Source: Crotalaria pallida (lineage: Eukaryota > Streptophyta > Magnoliopsida > Fabales > Fabaceae). Taken from it: a stretch of 64,000 nt of DNA. Numbering within the stretch: the stretch's first letter is position 1; every line of letters begins with the position of its first letter. A model generated the notes under the pieces. That model searched no databases. It worked only from the letters and a program-made list of their open reading frames with translations, and was not told where the DNA came from. The translations under genes were made by a program, and so were the position numbers. Shown here one piece after another: positions 1-12,248 of the stretch. The stretch is from positions 93,067,290 to 93,131,289 of the forward strand of contig CM075649.1 in the NCBI GenBank assembly GCA_037953625.1. Direction: 5' to 3'.

Positions 1-3000
1 AATTAAATTGAATAAGTTTAATGTATTATTTAAAAAAAATTTGATTTTTACCTTGTCTTTTTCTTTTCTGGACCGTGGCATGTATATATATATATATTAC
101 ATGGTAGTTGTTGTTAACATGTGTATATTTGTTATGTGGCTTAATTCTTAGAAAAAGTATAAACAAATGGGTGTTATTCGATCTTTGATGCTTTAATAAG
201 AACATGTAATTGTTTTATGCAATAAAATTAAATTCTGGATTTTTTATGTTGTTGGCCGAAAAGTATAATTTTTTTTAGTAAAAGTTACAAATGAATGTAT
301 GGATGATGTGGCTTAATTTGGCATGCTTAGGATGATGTGAGGATTTAATTTATGTGTGAATGTATGTATATAAATATGTGCAATACGTGTATGATGAATA
401 TGTATGCATTGTTTCATGAGTGTATGCTATGTGTTGATGCAAATAAAATCATATGTGCATGTGTGTGTTAGTATGTGTGGTTCGGCCATGATACGAGAAG
501 AAGACCAAGAAGGAACCCCTTTCCCTTAAGCCTTAAGAAAATGAAATTTAAAATAGAAAATGGGAGGAGAAGTAGGGTGAGTGACTCATGAAACCTAGGG
601 AGAAACTAAGGGGATGAGTCATGAACCTATGGAGGACTTTCTTTCCTCCTTGTCTCCACCGAAGTGACCCAAGCCATGCAACAATATGGGCTTGACCGAA
701 TTACCCTCAAGCTTTCAACATGAGCCAAGGCTAGAAAGGAAATTACCCACCCCTCTACCTTGCCCTTAAATCCGTGTGAGTAAGTATGTGGTAGGCTAAT
801 TCCTTTTCATTTTCTTCCTTCGTCTCCTTCACACCCACAAACACCAATACACTTAGTTTCAAGAGCACTCTCAAGCTCTTGAAACTCATAGAGAGAAAGA
901 GGGAAACCGTGAGAAGAAGAGAAGAAAGAAGAGTGGAAATCCTTAACCCAAACCTCCTCAATACCTTTCCCAACCACCCTATTCTTTAAGATCAAGAAGA
1001 AAACCTCCATCAACCCTAGAAGGAGAGGTAAACCGAGGCAAATCCAAGAAGGGGAGAAGAAGAGATTTAAAGATTTAAGTTAGGAATTAAGGTAGAGAGA
1101 GAGAGTTTTGATTTAATGATTTGGTGTTGTAAAAGACTTTTAAGGGATTTGTTTAATTTTCTTATGATACATGTAATTATTTTAACGATCTTGAAGTCTA
1201 AGTGCTTTGCATGTCATTTTTGTGCTTTGATCTTGAATATTGATGTGAAAAAGTTTGATCTCCTACTTGTAAGTGTTCTTCATCACGGTTTTGTTGAGGT
1301 TGTGTCTAGAATCCATAGTTTGCTTTGATTTCCTCATGCATGTTGATTTTGTGGCCTTATAACCCTTATTTTCTTTTGCATGTCTTCCTTATGTGTTGAT
1401 CTTGGATTTTTAGGACTAAATGAACTCATAAATCACCAAATCTAGAGCTAAATGATTCGGCCATGAGTAGAAAATCTAGGTCTTGATGTTTTAAATTAAT
1501 CTAAGTGGTTTGATGTTACTTCTATGCTTATAAAAATTAATTCTTCACGGTTTGCTTGAGGATTTGAGTTTAAGTTTATGTTTTTGCTTTGACTTCTTTT
1601 GCATGTTTTGATCTATGTTTGATTTCTAAGGAAACATGAAGCTTAAATTTTGTATGTTTAAGTCTTGATTTCTTATATGTGTGTCACGGTTTTCAAAAGA
1701 AATTAAGCTTAACAAGCCTTGAAAATGATTTTAAGCTGAAACAAGATTTTGTGTGTGTGTGATGATTATGATTCGGTTAGTGATTTTAAAAGGGTAAAAT
1801 GATGTTTTTGAATCTTGCATGATGTGATCTATTAATTTAGGAGTTTGCATGTGAAAATAAAATTGTGAGACCTTGCCTTTTTGCATGACATCATTCGGCC
1901 AAAGTCTAGGTAGAGTAGGGAATCATACTAGATCATCATTTTGTTTACATGCATGTTGAAAATTATCTCACCTAGAAATTGTAGGTGCATGCATGTGTTT
2001 GTCTCAAAAAGGTAAAGACCATGACATAATTCTTGATTTCATTGTGTTAAGAAATTAAAATTTTGTTTGCCCAAATTGTTGTGCAACTCACGGATTTTCA
2101 CAAAGGAAATAAGAAAATAAGATTTTTGAAAAATAATCTTTGCCTTGATCCATGACCTGGGTGCATGCATGATAGAAATTTAAAAATTAAGCTTTGCTAT
2201 GCCATGATAATATTCGGCCTATTCATGATTAGCTAGCCTAGGATCTCTTTTCCAATAAAATAATTTAAAAGAAACAAGCATATTTGAAGGAATGGTGCTA
2301 AAATAAATTGTTTGGACTTGCGTTGTGAACATGTGCCCTCTATTCGGTTCTTTGCTTAGAAATAAAAAAGGGATAAATGCATAAATTAAATTAATCTTGA
2401 CAGAATATGTGTTTGCATGAATATGTGGGTATGTGTGTGCTTATGTGTATTCAGTTAGGATTAAAAAGAAATATGAAATTTGAATGCTTAAAATAAAATA
2501 AGTTGATTACGTGGTTTCAAATGTGGTGTTTGATTTATTTTCCTTGCCTCTATTCGACCATATAGTCTAAGTAGGGTCAAAGAGATTAATTACTTTAATA
2601 AAAGGTGCATGAACATAAATATTGATGTGTTGATTTGAGATTTGATTCAAATTGGTTTATGAATACTTGCATGACTATGTGTTTTATATTGATGAATTAT
2701 GTGTGAGATGCATAATTATTCTACTGATGATTAAAATATGTGCTTGATGTCAGTATGGTGTGAATTGTTTGGAATTATATTAGGGTTGCATGATTAATTA
2801 TGTTTGGAAAATACTTGAAGGTGTAAACGGTTTTGAAATGAGCTGTTTAAGAAAATTTGATTTGATTTGCTTTGGGGTTTTTGAATTATATTCATGACTG
2901 TCCAGAATTGTTTTATGTTAAAACATGGATTTTCAAAGTGTTAATTTTAAGTTAAGAAGTTATTTAAAGTAAAAGCTGAATTTTATATTGTTTTCGGGGT

Positions 3001-3422
3001 TTTATTAAAACAATTTTTGTGAAACTTCTTTGCTGTCCAGAATTACTTGGATGTGCTTTTTGGATCTAAAAAATGTTTTCCTATGATTCAGAGCGAAGTT
3101 TTCAAATGGAAATTGATTTAAGAGAGAGCTGGATCAAAATAGATATATCTTCAAAGTTTTCTCAACAAAGAAAAGACAAGTATTAATCTAAAAAAAGGTT
3201 TCCTCAAATAAGTTAATAACTAAAGTGTTCTATTTAATATGAGGAATGATAAAGAAGAGAGGTTGGGGCAGATGGCAGCACACGGTTGCAAGGACAGCAC
3301 ACATTCAACAGCTGGACCCCAGGTGAGAGAGAAGCTTTCCTAAGACACCGTGGTAGCTAGGTGATTTATTAGGACGTTCCGTATCATCTCAAAGATCGGA
3401 ACTTAGTGGTTCTGAGTCAGTA

Positions 3423-3461
3423 GTATAGTGGCAATTGTTTGCTTTGTGTGGCCACTTATAC
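3423..3461 (+). other. conserved LTR hairpin H1, copy in the second family
   Basis: GTATAGTGGC (3423-3432) pairs with GCCACTTATAC (3451-3461), ten pairs with one bulged T at 3456. It lies directly after the block with TTAGGACGTTCCGTATCATC that also precedes H1 in LTR1 and LTR2. Stem sequence differs from the other families. Confidence 0.55.
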
Positions 3462-3879
3462 GAAGGTGACAAAGACCACAATGTTATTGTGTGAGGTTGT
3501 GTGTTGATAACATGCTTTGAATGATTTATTTACTTATCTGTTTAATTACGTTGGTAGTGTTTATTTCTGTTGATTATGATGAGTAAATAGTGGATGGACA
3601 TTTGTCATGATCTAAATAAGAGAATGAAAGTGAAAAGAAAGAGTTGAGAAAGTTATGGTGTAATGAGAAAAGAGTAAGAGATTAAGTGAAAGAGAGGTGA
3701 GAGTTGATTTGGAAAAGGAGTTGAGAAAGATTTGAAGAACGAGCCAGACCTTGGGAAGAGTGATATGGATTGTGGAACATGAGATGTGAATTGAGCGGAG
3801 CTAGGCTCGTTGGTTTCTGGTTTTAGACTGGGAACTAGTGTTGAGTTGAGCTTGCTCCTCCACTAGCGCTCAGCAAAAT

Positions 3880-4350
3880 GGTGTTTTGAAAAAGAGTTTT
3901 TTTGAAAAAGGAGTTTTTGAAAAGGATTTTGCAAAAAGAAGTTTTCGAAGAGATTTGTGAAAGGGAATTTTTATAAAGAGTTGGGAAGAGAATATTTTCA
4001 GAAAAGGGTTTATGAAACAACTTTTGAAAAACGGTCTTTGAGAAAGGATTTCTGTGAAACAATATTAGGATTCTTTTTATGAAGCAATCTTTTGAAAAGG
4101 GTTTTATGAAAGGAAATTTCTGGAACTGTATTTTTGAGAAAGTTTCACAAAATGATCTCTTTGAGAAAAGTCTGTGAAAATAATACTTTTGTGAATATTG
4201 GTGAGAATAAAGTTTTGAAAAGGTTTTTGGAAAGAGTGTTGATAAGAGAGTTTGAGAAATGAGGTTCTTGGAAAGTGGTGAAATCAAAGATTTTGAGAAG
4301 GATGGTAAAAAAGGAAGATTGAGAAATGGAATGAGAATCTGTTGATGTGA
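3880..4350 (+). repeat. degenerate purine-rich tandem repeat (TTTTGAGAAAGG-like)
   Basis: Imperfect repeats of about 20-30 bp built on TTTTGAAAAAG/TTTGAGAAAGG. The repeats keep one frame open on the opposite strand for 200 codons (Phe/Ser/Lys-rich), which is a composition effect and not a gene. A shorter version of the motif, in the opposite orientation, is visible near 56870-56960 in another LTR family. Confidence 0.6.
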
Positions 4351-5301
4351 TCCCAGCTCTGAGCTATGTGAGAAAAAATTGTGCAAAGTTAGAGATCGGG
4401 ACTCACTGAAGGGATGTATGAAGGGTGAGCCGATCAATAGGTTAATTAAATATATAAAAGACTTAGAAAGACATTAATAGCGAACGTGGTGAGATATGAG
4501 AGTTAACCCGAAGTAGTGGAGAGGAAGGAACGATAAGTATCTGCGGATACTTAGGACGAGATTGCATTAGGGAAGGACGATGACGGTGAAACGTCAAGAA
4601 GTCTAGGGTATTGTTATAGGCAGAACGAATTCCATAAGTGGTGCACTAACGTGGTGGGGACTGGGTCTAATACCGTGGTAAGTTCTGCGCGCGCACTATA
4701 ACAATACCGTCGCCCCCTAGATTGCAAATCGAGAACAGTGAGAGGGACTGGAGTGGGGCATCTTGTTTGCCACTGCTAGGCTGTGTGCCGTGTTATTATG
4801 TGAATTGATATTGAGGCTGAGCCTCCTGGTCTGGGACCATTTGTGTTGTGACAGCTGTCGTGTCCGCACGGTAAAGGTCCTGTACTCCTGTTTGCTTCCG
4901 ACTAGGTGGTTGGTTGGCCGAGGAGATGTAGACCTGAGATGTGAGTGCTAACTACGAAAGAAACGCTTACCTCGATGATCTCTTAACTCCCCTGATCATC
5001 GGTGGTTGTAATTTGATAATACATTATGATAAAAGGATTATAACATGGAGAATAAGAGTTTGAGAAGTGAGAAGGATGAGTAAGAGAATGAGAATGGATA
5101 TGTGGGAAAGATACTGAGTTTTATAAAAGAAACTGGAGAGTATGAAGTAATAATAATAAGGTGAAATAAATGGGGATGGTGGATAACGATGATAGTATGT
5201 TTGCTTGTGTGTATGCTGTGTATTATTGTGTGTGTCCTATACTTTGCCTACCGTAATTCCACACCGTCGACGCTACGCGTCCGGATCGCTTACTCTCTCC
5301 T

Positions 5302-5340
5302 GTTCGTTGGCGCATCGGTGTCGCTGGTATTCCAACGGGC
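5302..5340 (+). other. conserved LTR hairpin H2, copy in the second family
   Basis: GTTCGTTGG (5302-5310) pairs with CCAACGGGC (5332-5340), nine pairs including two G-U pairs. It follows CGCTTACTCTCTC, as in the other families. Confidence 0.5.
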
Positions 5341-6791
5341 AGATGGATCGGCGTTTGGAAATCTCTACATGGGTTCGTGAGGGGGAAGGATGGAGAGCTT
5401 CGCGTTACGGATGGGTATGGACCAGATATTCTCAGTTGGTGATCGCGGACCCGGAGCACAAGCTAGATGGAAAAACAACGAGTTCGTGTTTGGAAAGTGT
5501 GTCCTTTGTAGGACATAATTCTGAACCACCACCACAGGATAAGAAGAAGGAGAATACCGTGAAACTGTTCGGAGTGGAGCTGAGGCCAAGTTCTGAAGGA
5601 GAACCAAAGGATGTAGTCGCCCTATCTTCCGGTACAAAGGCACCCACAAGGAAGAAGAAGAAGCTGGACCCGATCATCTTTGATAGGAGAAGGGAGCCAG
5701 TAGTGGAATTAGACTAAGTTGTTGTTTGCATTTGTATCTAGGATTACCTAAGTGATGAGCTATTGCTGTACCTTAAGTATTTCGAAACATGCCCGACTTC
5801 TAAGAAATGTATGAACTCTCTTTCATGAAATCGTTTAAGTAGAAACTAAATTGTTTTCTTTATAAAACGTTTTCGGAAAACAAGGTGAAAAAGTTTTGAG
5901 ATCTAAGTAACAACTCGGTTTTCGAAAGAGAAGGTTGAAGGAGAGTAATAACTTTCCAAATATGTTTTCAAGTCCTTCAACAATGATTCAAAAAAAAAAA
6001 AAAATTTGGCCTCATTTTTGCAACATTAATAAATGAAAGTCAATTAATTTTGGTTTTCGAAAATCGGGCTGTTACATTATTTGACTTAGACTTAATCATT
6101 TTAATATAATAGAGTTCGTAAAGAGTATTTAAGAAAAAACGGCACGTGTTTTTGATTTACCGTTTAAGAGAAAATGAGTTTTTAAGAATGCTTATATATG
6201 CTGTCCAAAAATGTAAAATGTGTTGCATCCATGATAGAACTTGTTCTTGAATGATTTAATATGTCAATTTCATGCTAAGATTTTAGTATAAGTGTTTAGG
6301 ATTAAAAATGAATTATAAAAGTAATTTTAGGAATGTATAGGTGATGTTGTATGTGTTTGAATAAATTATTGTTTGGACTTATGTGGATATGTGAATAATG
6401 ATTGTAGAATGTTCTTAAAAAGAGACGTTGATTTAATTTTTGGTTTTGAAGATTTTAAAGATTTTGATTTATTTTAAGTATTGGAAGTTTTGGTTCAAGT
6501 CTTTTGGATTCCTAAAAGTGATAAAGAAAGTCGTTGTTAAGAATATGTATTTTTGTGGTTTGTTAAATTGGAATTGAGTAGTTATTTATGGAATTATTTG
6601 TAAATATTATTGGTAAAGGCTTTCGTTCGGATTCGGGAGACGTGACTTCAACTCAAGAGGACACTAATTTTGTAGCTTCAACTCAAGGTGAGAGAGAAGC
6701 CTTCTTAAGACATGGTGCCATGTAGGGTAATATTAGGACGTTTCGTATCATCTCAAAGGTCGGAACTAGGGATCTATTCAGGTGAGTAGTA

Positions 6792-6824
6792 GAACGGCAA
6801 TTGTGTGTGTGCGTCCCGTCGTTC
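6792..6824 (+). other. conserved LTR hairpin H1 in LTR1, next to a splice-donor-like site
   Basis: GAACGGC (6792-6798) pairs with GTCGTTC (6818-6824), with one G-U pair. In LTR2 the same stem (24383-24389 with 24409-24415) is fully Watson-Crick. A consensus-like 5' splice site, CAG followed by GTGAGT, sits at 6779-6787 just upstream (24370-24378 in LTR2). Whether it is used is unknown. Confidence 0.55.
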
Positions 6825-8107
6825 ATACGAAAACACGATCCCTTTATAATGATTGTATATGTTATGGATTCTGATTTATTATGATGTTGGCTTTATTATT
6901 ATGAGGTTTATATATTGTTAAATGCATAATGATAACATGTCTGGCTTATATGTTAAAAATCTGGTTATTGGAAGTTAATGGATTGATATGATGTTATATT
7001 GGATAATTTTGAGAATTGATTAAAGGCTTTATGGTTAAGGAATTGATACGGAATCTGTATCGAAATTTATAAAAGTTTGTAATGTTATCCCCTGATCGCA
7101 CTGTCAAAGTGACGTGCTTGATCATTAAGTTTTGCCGGCCACGTGACTGGAACTCCGTGGTTATGAGTTCAGTTTGAAATCCGCTTTAATTTGGAAGCGC
7201 CTGTGATAAGTCAATCCCTTAGCGGTCGAGACCCGTTAGAAGTGTGGATAGAATGGGTCGACCACAATTAGGAATGGTTAACTTAGTAAAACATTTCAAT
7301 AATTTAAAAGATTTAGGAACCCCTTTCTAAACCTTGCGTTGAGAGTGAAGTAGTGGAGAGGAAAGACACCCTGTTTATCTACGGATACTCAGGTACGCTT
7401 GGAGGGTGGAGCCCCTTCAAGTGGTGATTGCAATAGGGGAAGGCAAGGACGGTGAAACGTCAAGAAGCCTCGAGTACTTCTCTAGGCGGGATGGGACTAC
7501 AATGGCAAGGTTCACTGGAATCTGGACTTTCGTCGTGGGAAGGACTGCAGGCCAACTGGAGAGAGTGCTGTCACCCCCTTGAGCAAATCCTAGATGGTGA
7601 GAGGGAACCTGAACGAGGCTAGAAGTAGGTAGGTGTTTGGTTTTGGAAACTTTTGTGGAATAAATCTTGTTGACCACCGGCGTCTGGTCACATGAATTTT
7701 GATATCTTACTTACCACCGGCGTCTGGTACCGCCTTTCGTTTACCGACTTCGATACCGGCGTGGTTAGGGTTCCTGTGCGTTCCATCTGCTTTCCGAACT
7801 AGGATATGGTTGGACTTGTGGAGGAGAAATAACGTGTGTGATATCAATACCTTGAACCTCGGTAATGGTACCCCCTTTTGATTTACCGATGGTATGAAAC
7901 TTAGGGACTAAAGATAATTAAATATAACGGCTATGGTTTTTAAGAGGTACACCCTTTTTGGGAAAAGATTTTATGGTAACAAAATGTAATAAGGTAATGT
8001 TAATAATGATGTACATGTTTGTGTGGTCTTAATATTCCCCTATGGTAAGCCCACGCCGTCGACGATAATATCGTTCGGAAGTGCTTACTCTCTCTATTTC
8101 CCTTTCC

Positions 8108-8134
8108 TGTGGACATTGGGGAACAATGTCCACA
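8108..8134 (+). other. conserved LTR hairpin H2 in LTR1
   Basis: TGTGGACATTG (8108-8118) and CAATGTCCACA (8124-8134) form a perfect 11-bp stem with a 5-nt loop, about 550 bp before the LTR end and just after GTGCTTACTCTCTC. The LTR2 copy is at 25696-25722. Confidence 0.7.
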
Positions 8135-8689
8135 GATGGCAGATCTAGGAGTGGTAGCTTAAAAGAGGATCATGAGATGACGCACATACAAGGAGGAAGC
8201 AGAAGCGGCAATCGAGGAATCTTCTAGACACTTGTGATGGGAGATGGCAATGAAGACTTGTAGTATAAGAAAGGATAGTCTTTGCCTTGTATCCTATCTT
8301 AAGGTGATTAGGACATGATTAATCTGTCCCGAATGTAACCCCAGTTGTAATATGGATTATTTTAAATGGAATAAAAGAAGTTCTTTTGATTATGTATGAA
8401 GTTCATTTAGATAATTAAATGTGTTTCCGTCAGTTAACCATCAAATAAATTTGGGATCACAAAAAGGAGCTTTTTGGAAATAAGTTAGTAACATCTCTTT
8501 TTGGAAAGGAATTTTATGTTGCAAGCTTATGAATCAAATAATTTGAGACCAAGTGAATCAAATTGTTTTATAAAAACCTTTTTGGTAAAAGAATTAAAAT
8601 GAACTGACTTTGGAAATGTTTATTATTAAAAAAAATGGCGCAAATTTTTGGTGAAAATTCTATGTTCCAAATCGGGGTGTTACATTTAG

Positions 8690-8701
8690 TGGTATCAGAG
8701 C
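8690..8701 (+). other. primer binding site (tRNA-Met), gag-only element A
   Basis: TGGTATCAGAGC, complementary to the 3' end of initiator tRNA-Met, starts five bases after the LTR1 end at 8684. This is where minus-strand cDNA synthesis would start. Confidence 0.93.
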
Positions 8702-8708
8702 GATGGTT

Positions 8709-8833
8709 GTCCTTAGTGGCCTTAAGCATAGTCTTACAAGCTTTCTTTGTGTGACTCTGTTTGTTAATATGTAGGATGAATGTCCTTTGTGGCTTTAAGC
8801 ATAGCCTTATATGCTTTTCTTGTATGACCCTCT
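8709..8833 (+). repeat. 72-bp tandem duplication in the leader
   Basis: TGTCCTTAGTGGCCTTAAGC at 8709 recurs at 8781 as TGTCCTTTGTGGCTTTAAGC. The two units are diverged but collinear. The same pair is present in copy B (about 26299-26423), so the duplication predates the array. Confidence 0.75.
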
Positions 8834-8877
8834 GCTTAGTCTAAGACTTAAAACTTCACGTGTGTAGAAGAATCGCA

Positions 8878-10089
8878 TTGGCACGTCGACAAGCAAATGA
8901 GGAACCGATGAACGCTCAACAACAAGCTGCTATCATGTCCCAAACAGCAACGGTTTTGGCAGGAGTAAGGGACAACATGAACCTGATGCTCCAACAACTT
9001 CAACAGAATCAGAATGCAAATGCTGATGGACAAGGAATCAGAGGCCTTGATGAGTTTTGCCGCAGAAATCCAAAGGAGTTTGCTGGAGGATATGCATAGG
9101 AGGAGGCTGAAGCATGGATAACGAGTCTGGAAAGGATATTCGGGGGAATGGTGCAGTGCACAGATGAGCAAAAGATTGCCTATGCTGGATACATGATGGT
9201 AGAAGAAGCGGCCGACTGGTGGCGTAATGAGAGGCAAGCATTAGCAGGAGAAGCTGGAGTGATGACTTGGAATCAGTTCGAGGATAGGCTTTTGGTGAAA
9301 TACTTCCCGGAACATCTAAGGACAGCTAAGGAATTGGAGTTCCTGCGATTGGAACAAGGTAGCATGAGTGTAGATGAGTATGCTGCCAAATTTGAGAATC
9401 TGGCGAAGTTTATGCCTTACTATGGAGAAGCTGGGAATGAGAGGTCTAAGTGTGCGAAATTTTTGGATGGACTAAAGCCGGAAATTAAGCAAGCCCTAGC
9501 GCCCAAGGAAATTAATGTGTTTACAACTTTGGTGAATAAGGGAAGTATCGTGGAAAGTGGTTTGAAGCCAAGGGACTTGACAGGAAAGTCAGATGCACAA
9601 GCTTCAAGTGGTGGTCCTATGAGGCACTCCCCAGAAACTGGAAACCAGAACAGTAGAGCCCGACATCAAGGTCCTTATAAGCAGGGAAGTGGACAAAGAG
9701 ACAACAGATTTGGAGGCAACAATTCGGCTGGAAGTAACAATCATGGTAGTGGAAATCGGAACAGGTTTGGGAATGATCGTAACAACAATTGGAATAATCA
9801 AAACAGTAATGGGAACCGAGGGGACCGTGGGAATGCTAGTGGTAACAATGGAGATGCTGTCGGAGGACAAATTACTGCACCTTCACTTTGCAACAAGTGC
9901 AACAAGAATCATTATGGACCCAACTGTCCTTATGAAAATCCCAATTGCTTCAACTGCAACAAACCGGGACACATTTCGAAGAATTGTAGGGAACCAAAGC
10001 GTGAAATGGGTTCTGACAGACCAAAGGGAAACGGAAGAGTGTTCGCTATGGCTGGGAATAAGGATGCTAATGCTACTAGTCGTTCTTAG
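8878..10089 (+). pseudogene. gag: gag-only polyprotein, copy A (lost start, one nonsense codon)
   Basis: Capsid/nucleocapsid precursor that would package element RNA in cytoplasmic particles. The frame is 403 codons and the only ORF of this element. The N-terminal part is Gln/Asn-rich. A Retrotrans_gag domain with ADWWRNER and a YFPEHLRTAKELEFLRLEQG region lies in the middle, then an Asn/Gly-rich linker, and a CCHC zinc knuckle (CFNCNKPGHISKNC) near the C terminus. In copy B the start codon is ATG (26469); here it is TTG at 8878-8880. A TAG at 9097-9099 replaces TCG of copy B. The rest is open, so the ancestor was intact. There is no protease, RT or integrase downstream: 244 bp later the PPT and LTR2 begin. 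This layout matches TR-GAG elements; the Tekay/Del affinity is inferred. Confidence 0.9.
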
Positions 10090-10295
10090 GATTGATGTTT
10101 TGTATTGAATGTTGTTTGAACGAAGTGGATTTATCCACTCGTCTTGTCTAGTCTTTTGATTGTTTTGTTACTTGACTTGTTTTGAAGGAGTTTTCCTTCT
10201 CGTACTTTGATATTTTAAGTTGGAATTTTTAAGATTCAATGCATGAATGCAGTTATTTTCATAAGAATGTTATGCCTTATTTTCAATAGCATAGT

Positions 10296-10315
10296 ATTTC
10301 TCGGGGACGAGAAAT
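10296..10315 (+). other. pre-PPT hairpin, element A
   Basis: ATTTCTCG (10296-10303) pairs perfectly with CGAGAAAT (10308-10315) around a GGGA loop, four bases upstream of the polypurine tract. Equivalent hairpins with other stem sequences lie beside the PPTs at 34538 and 61020. Confidence 0.75.
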
Positions 10316-10319
10316 CTCT

Positions 10320-10333
10320 AAGTTGGGGAGGAT
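10320..10333 (+). other. polypurine tract, element A
   Basis: AAGTTGGGGAGGAT lies directly before the LTR2 start TGTGAAACCCGC at 10334. It is the primer for plus-strand DNA. Confidence 0.88.
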
Positions 10334-11263
10334 TGTGAAACCCGCAATTTTACCCAATTTAATTAAATTATAATAATTGTATTTTTGCTTTATTTTATTT
10401 GGTGGTATTTATTTTAAGAATAATTTAATGGAATTTGTTATTAAAAAGTTGGTTTTGGTTATATAATTATATATATGTGGCGTTAATACATGTGGCGTTA
10501 ATACATATATATGCATATAATTATAAATTTCTAATTAATAAATGAGAAAATTATTTCTGGGATAGAAATAATTAGTAAGTATATTTTTATCTTAGAAAAA
10601 TAATTTTGAAGTGATTTTATTGGTGTTTTGATAGAAAAATGTAATTTTTCATGTTATAGTGTTTTAACTTAGAAAATTCATATCTTTTTAACCGTAAGTT
10701 AGAAAATTACGAATTTTATATGAAAACGATCGTATCAAAATATAGTATTTGAATATGTAAGAATAAAATTTTTATTTGAACATCTACGAAAAAGTACTGT
10801 ACAGTAGGAGAAAACGAATTTTTAGTGTTTTTAACTTAGAAAAATTATTTTGGAGCATAAAATAAATTATTGGACTATAAAATAATTTTATTTATATATT
10901 TAAATATTTATCTAAATGCCTACTGGTTGCACCGTCCAAATCTTAGCATTTTTCTAATTATTTCTGAATTATTAAAAATGAAAGCTTTAATGTGATTGGT
11001 CAATTATGTGGTGAATTCAAAATGGGCCAATGGAAATTTTTTCTCCTCATTTTTTTTATGTGTGTGCCGTCCAGAAATTAGGAGGGAGAGAAAAGAATAT
11101 TTTCTGAAAATTGTGGGAATTAAAATGCCTTAGTTTTTAGTAAAATCCAATTTAATGCATGTATGATTCCAAGTGATGAATTAAAAAAAATCTGACTAAG
11201 CATGGATAAGGGGGGACGAATTTTGATCAGATTTTTGGGGAAAAAAATTGTCTTCTCTTCATC

Positions 11264-11272
11264 TATAAATAG
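11264..11272 (+). promoter_or_regulatory. TATA box of the gag-only element LTR
   Basis: TATAAATAG is followed about 30 bp later by a pyrimidine/CA-rich stretch typical of a plant start site. The copy in LTR3 is at 28852-28860. The Tat insertion lies about 415 bp downstream. Confidence 0.7.
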
Positions 11273-11686
11273 GCTATGGCATTCTCACATTTCACACACA
11301 CAACTTACTATTACTTTGAGACAAAAAAAAAATTCAAGAGAGGCTTGTAGAAGAGAGAGGGTGGCGAGTTGTTCTTGAGGAAGAGGAGGAAAAATTTTCA
11401 TCATCATTTTGAAGTTCATTTAGCTTAAGGAAGAGAGGTAACAATAAACTTATGTTTTTGATCTATTTTCATCTCTTATTCTATTGTTATTTAGTAAATC
11501 ATAATCTCTAATTCCTTCTATGATAAAGAATAAGAACTAAAATTTCTGACTTCTATTTTGATATTGAAATAAGATTATTGATAGTGTTTTGATATTTTTT
11601 TTGGGTCATATGAATTGAGGTTTAAGAAAAAGGGACAAAATGAATTGTTTAAAGGGATAATCTCCCCTTTTTCCTTAACCCATGAT

Positions 11687-12193
11687 TGTGGTGGACTTGG
11701 CTTAGCCGAGCTCCTCGGAACCCTCGCTCAGGGCCTGATGACCCTGTAGGAAGCACTCTGTGTGCTTGGCCGAGCTCAAAAGCTCAACGGCCAAACAGAC
11801 ACCAGACACGGGCCGACCTTATTCTCCTACCATGGTCCGACCTCCTTGTCCGACACCACGCAGAGATTCCGATACCAAGGACAGGATGACGTGCACATCT
11901 TATCCACAAGGACAGCTCATCCACTCATAGCTCATTACAGGCTGGCCCTACTTGGGCCTCAAGCAAGCCCATTAGGGCAACCAGCTCCTCCCTATAAGTA
12001 GCTCCGTACTACATGGGGCTCAGGTATGTCCTTTAACCCTAATTGTCACCTTCACACACCAGTGATTAGGGTTACTTGGCTCTCTACCTTTCCACCTGAG
12101 GACACCCACAAACATCACAGATAAACCCTAGACAGAGGCCTCCTTAAGGTCTTCTTCCCTAACCTTAAGGTCCTCTCAGTCTCGGACATCACA
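11687..12193 (+). repeat. 5' LTR of the Tat element
   Basis: A 507-bp LTR with TG...CA ends. The TATA box is TATAAGTA at 11993-12000. The right end is two bases before the PBS. A 376-bp copy of its start is found at 29274-29649. Confidence 0.95.
11993..12000 (+). promoter_or_regulatory. TATA box of the Tat 5' LTR
   Basis: TATAAGTA, 194 bp before the LTR end. The 3' LTR copy is at 22601-22608. Confidence 0.6.
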
Positions 12194-12194
12194 T

Positions 12195-12212
12195 TGGCGC
12201 CGTCTGTTGGGA
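12195..12212 (+). other. primer binding site of the Tat element (Asp-type-like)
   Basis: TGGCGCCGTCTGTTGGGA begins two bases after the LTR. The first nine bases match the plant tRNA-Asp PBS; the remainder deviates, so the exact tRNA is uncertain. Confidence 0.75.
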
Positions 12213-12248
12213 GAGAGCAAAACTTCATCCCCACCCAAAGAATCTACC

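Larger units (their letters stand above)
294..6076 (+). repeat. 5'-truncated LTR of a second Tekay-like family inside LTR1
   Basis: This stretch interrupts the LTR1/LTR2 alignment. It ends in CGGGCTGTTACA at 6076, a Tekay-like LTR terminus, but has no TG start at its left edge, so it is 5'-truncated. It shares blocks with LTR1 itself (3320-3460 with 6685-6830; 4510-4526 with 7347-7363; 5250-5298 with 8050-8096) and with the minus-strand solo LTR at 48334-54884, so it belongs to a related but distinct family. No conserved protein is visible. The ORF at 5205-5717 overlaps the conserved R/U5-like blocks and is judged fortuitous. Confidence 0.7.
1..8684 (+). repeat. LTR1 of the gag-only (TR-GAG) element, mosaic
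   Basis: Long terminal repeat, left end outside the window. Bases 1-293 match 23084-23379 and bases about 6082-8684 match about 23963-26274 of LTR2, at roughly 98% by eye. The LTR ends in GGGGTGTTACA at 8684, five bases before a tRNA-Met primer binding site, which fixes the boundary. The middle (294-6076) is a foreign but related LTR and replaces about 580 bp of the original LTR. Bases 6419-6708 are present here and deleted from LTR2. No protein is encoded; small ORFs in this stretch are not conserved. Boundary and family relation are seen directly; assignment to the Tekay/Del group is inferred from LTR ends, PBS and Gag type. Confidence 0.85.

Noticed and set aside
3835..4437. 200-codon ORF on the minus strand
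   Set aside because: Phe/Ser/Lys-rich product of a purine repeat inside an LTR; no domain and no counterpart frame in related LTRs.
5205..5717. 170-codon ORF on the plus strand
   Set aside because: Lies over the conserved non-coding LTR blocks; other families keep the blocks and hairpin but not this frame.
8690..8701. tRNA gene fragment
   Set aside because: The tRNA-like 12-mer is a primer binding site next to an LTR end; no tRNA cloverleaf is present.
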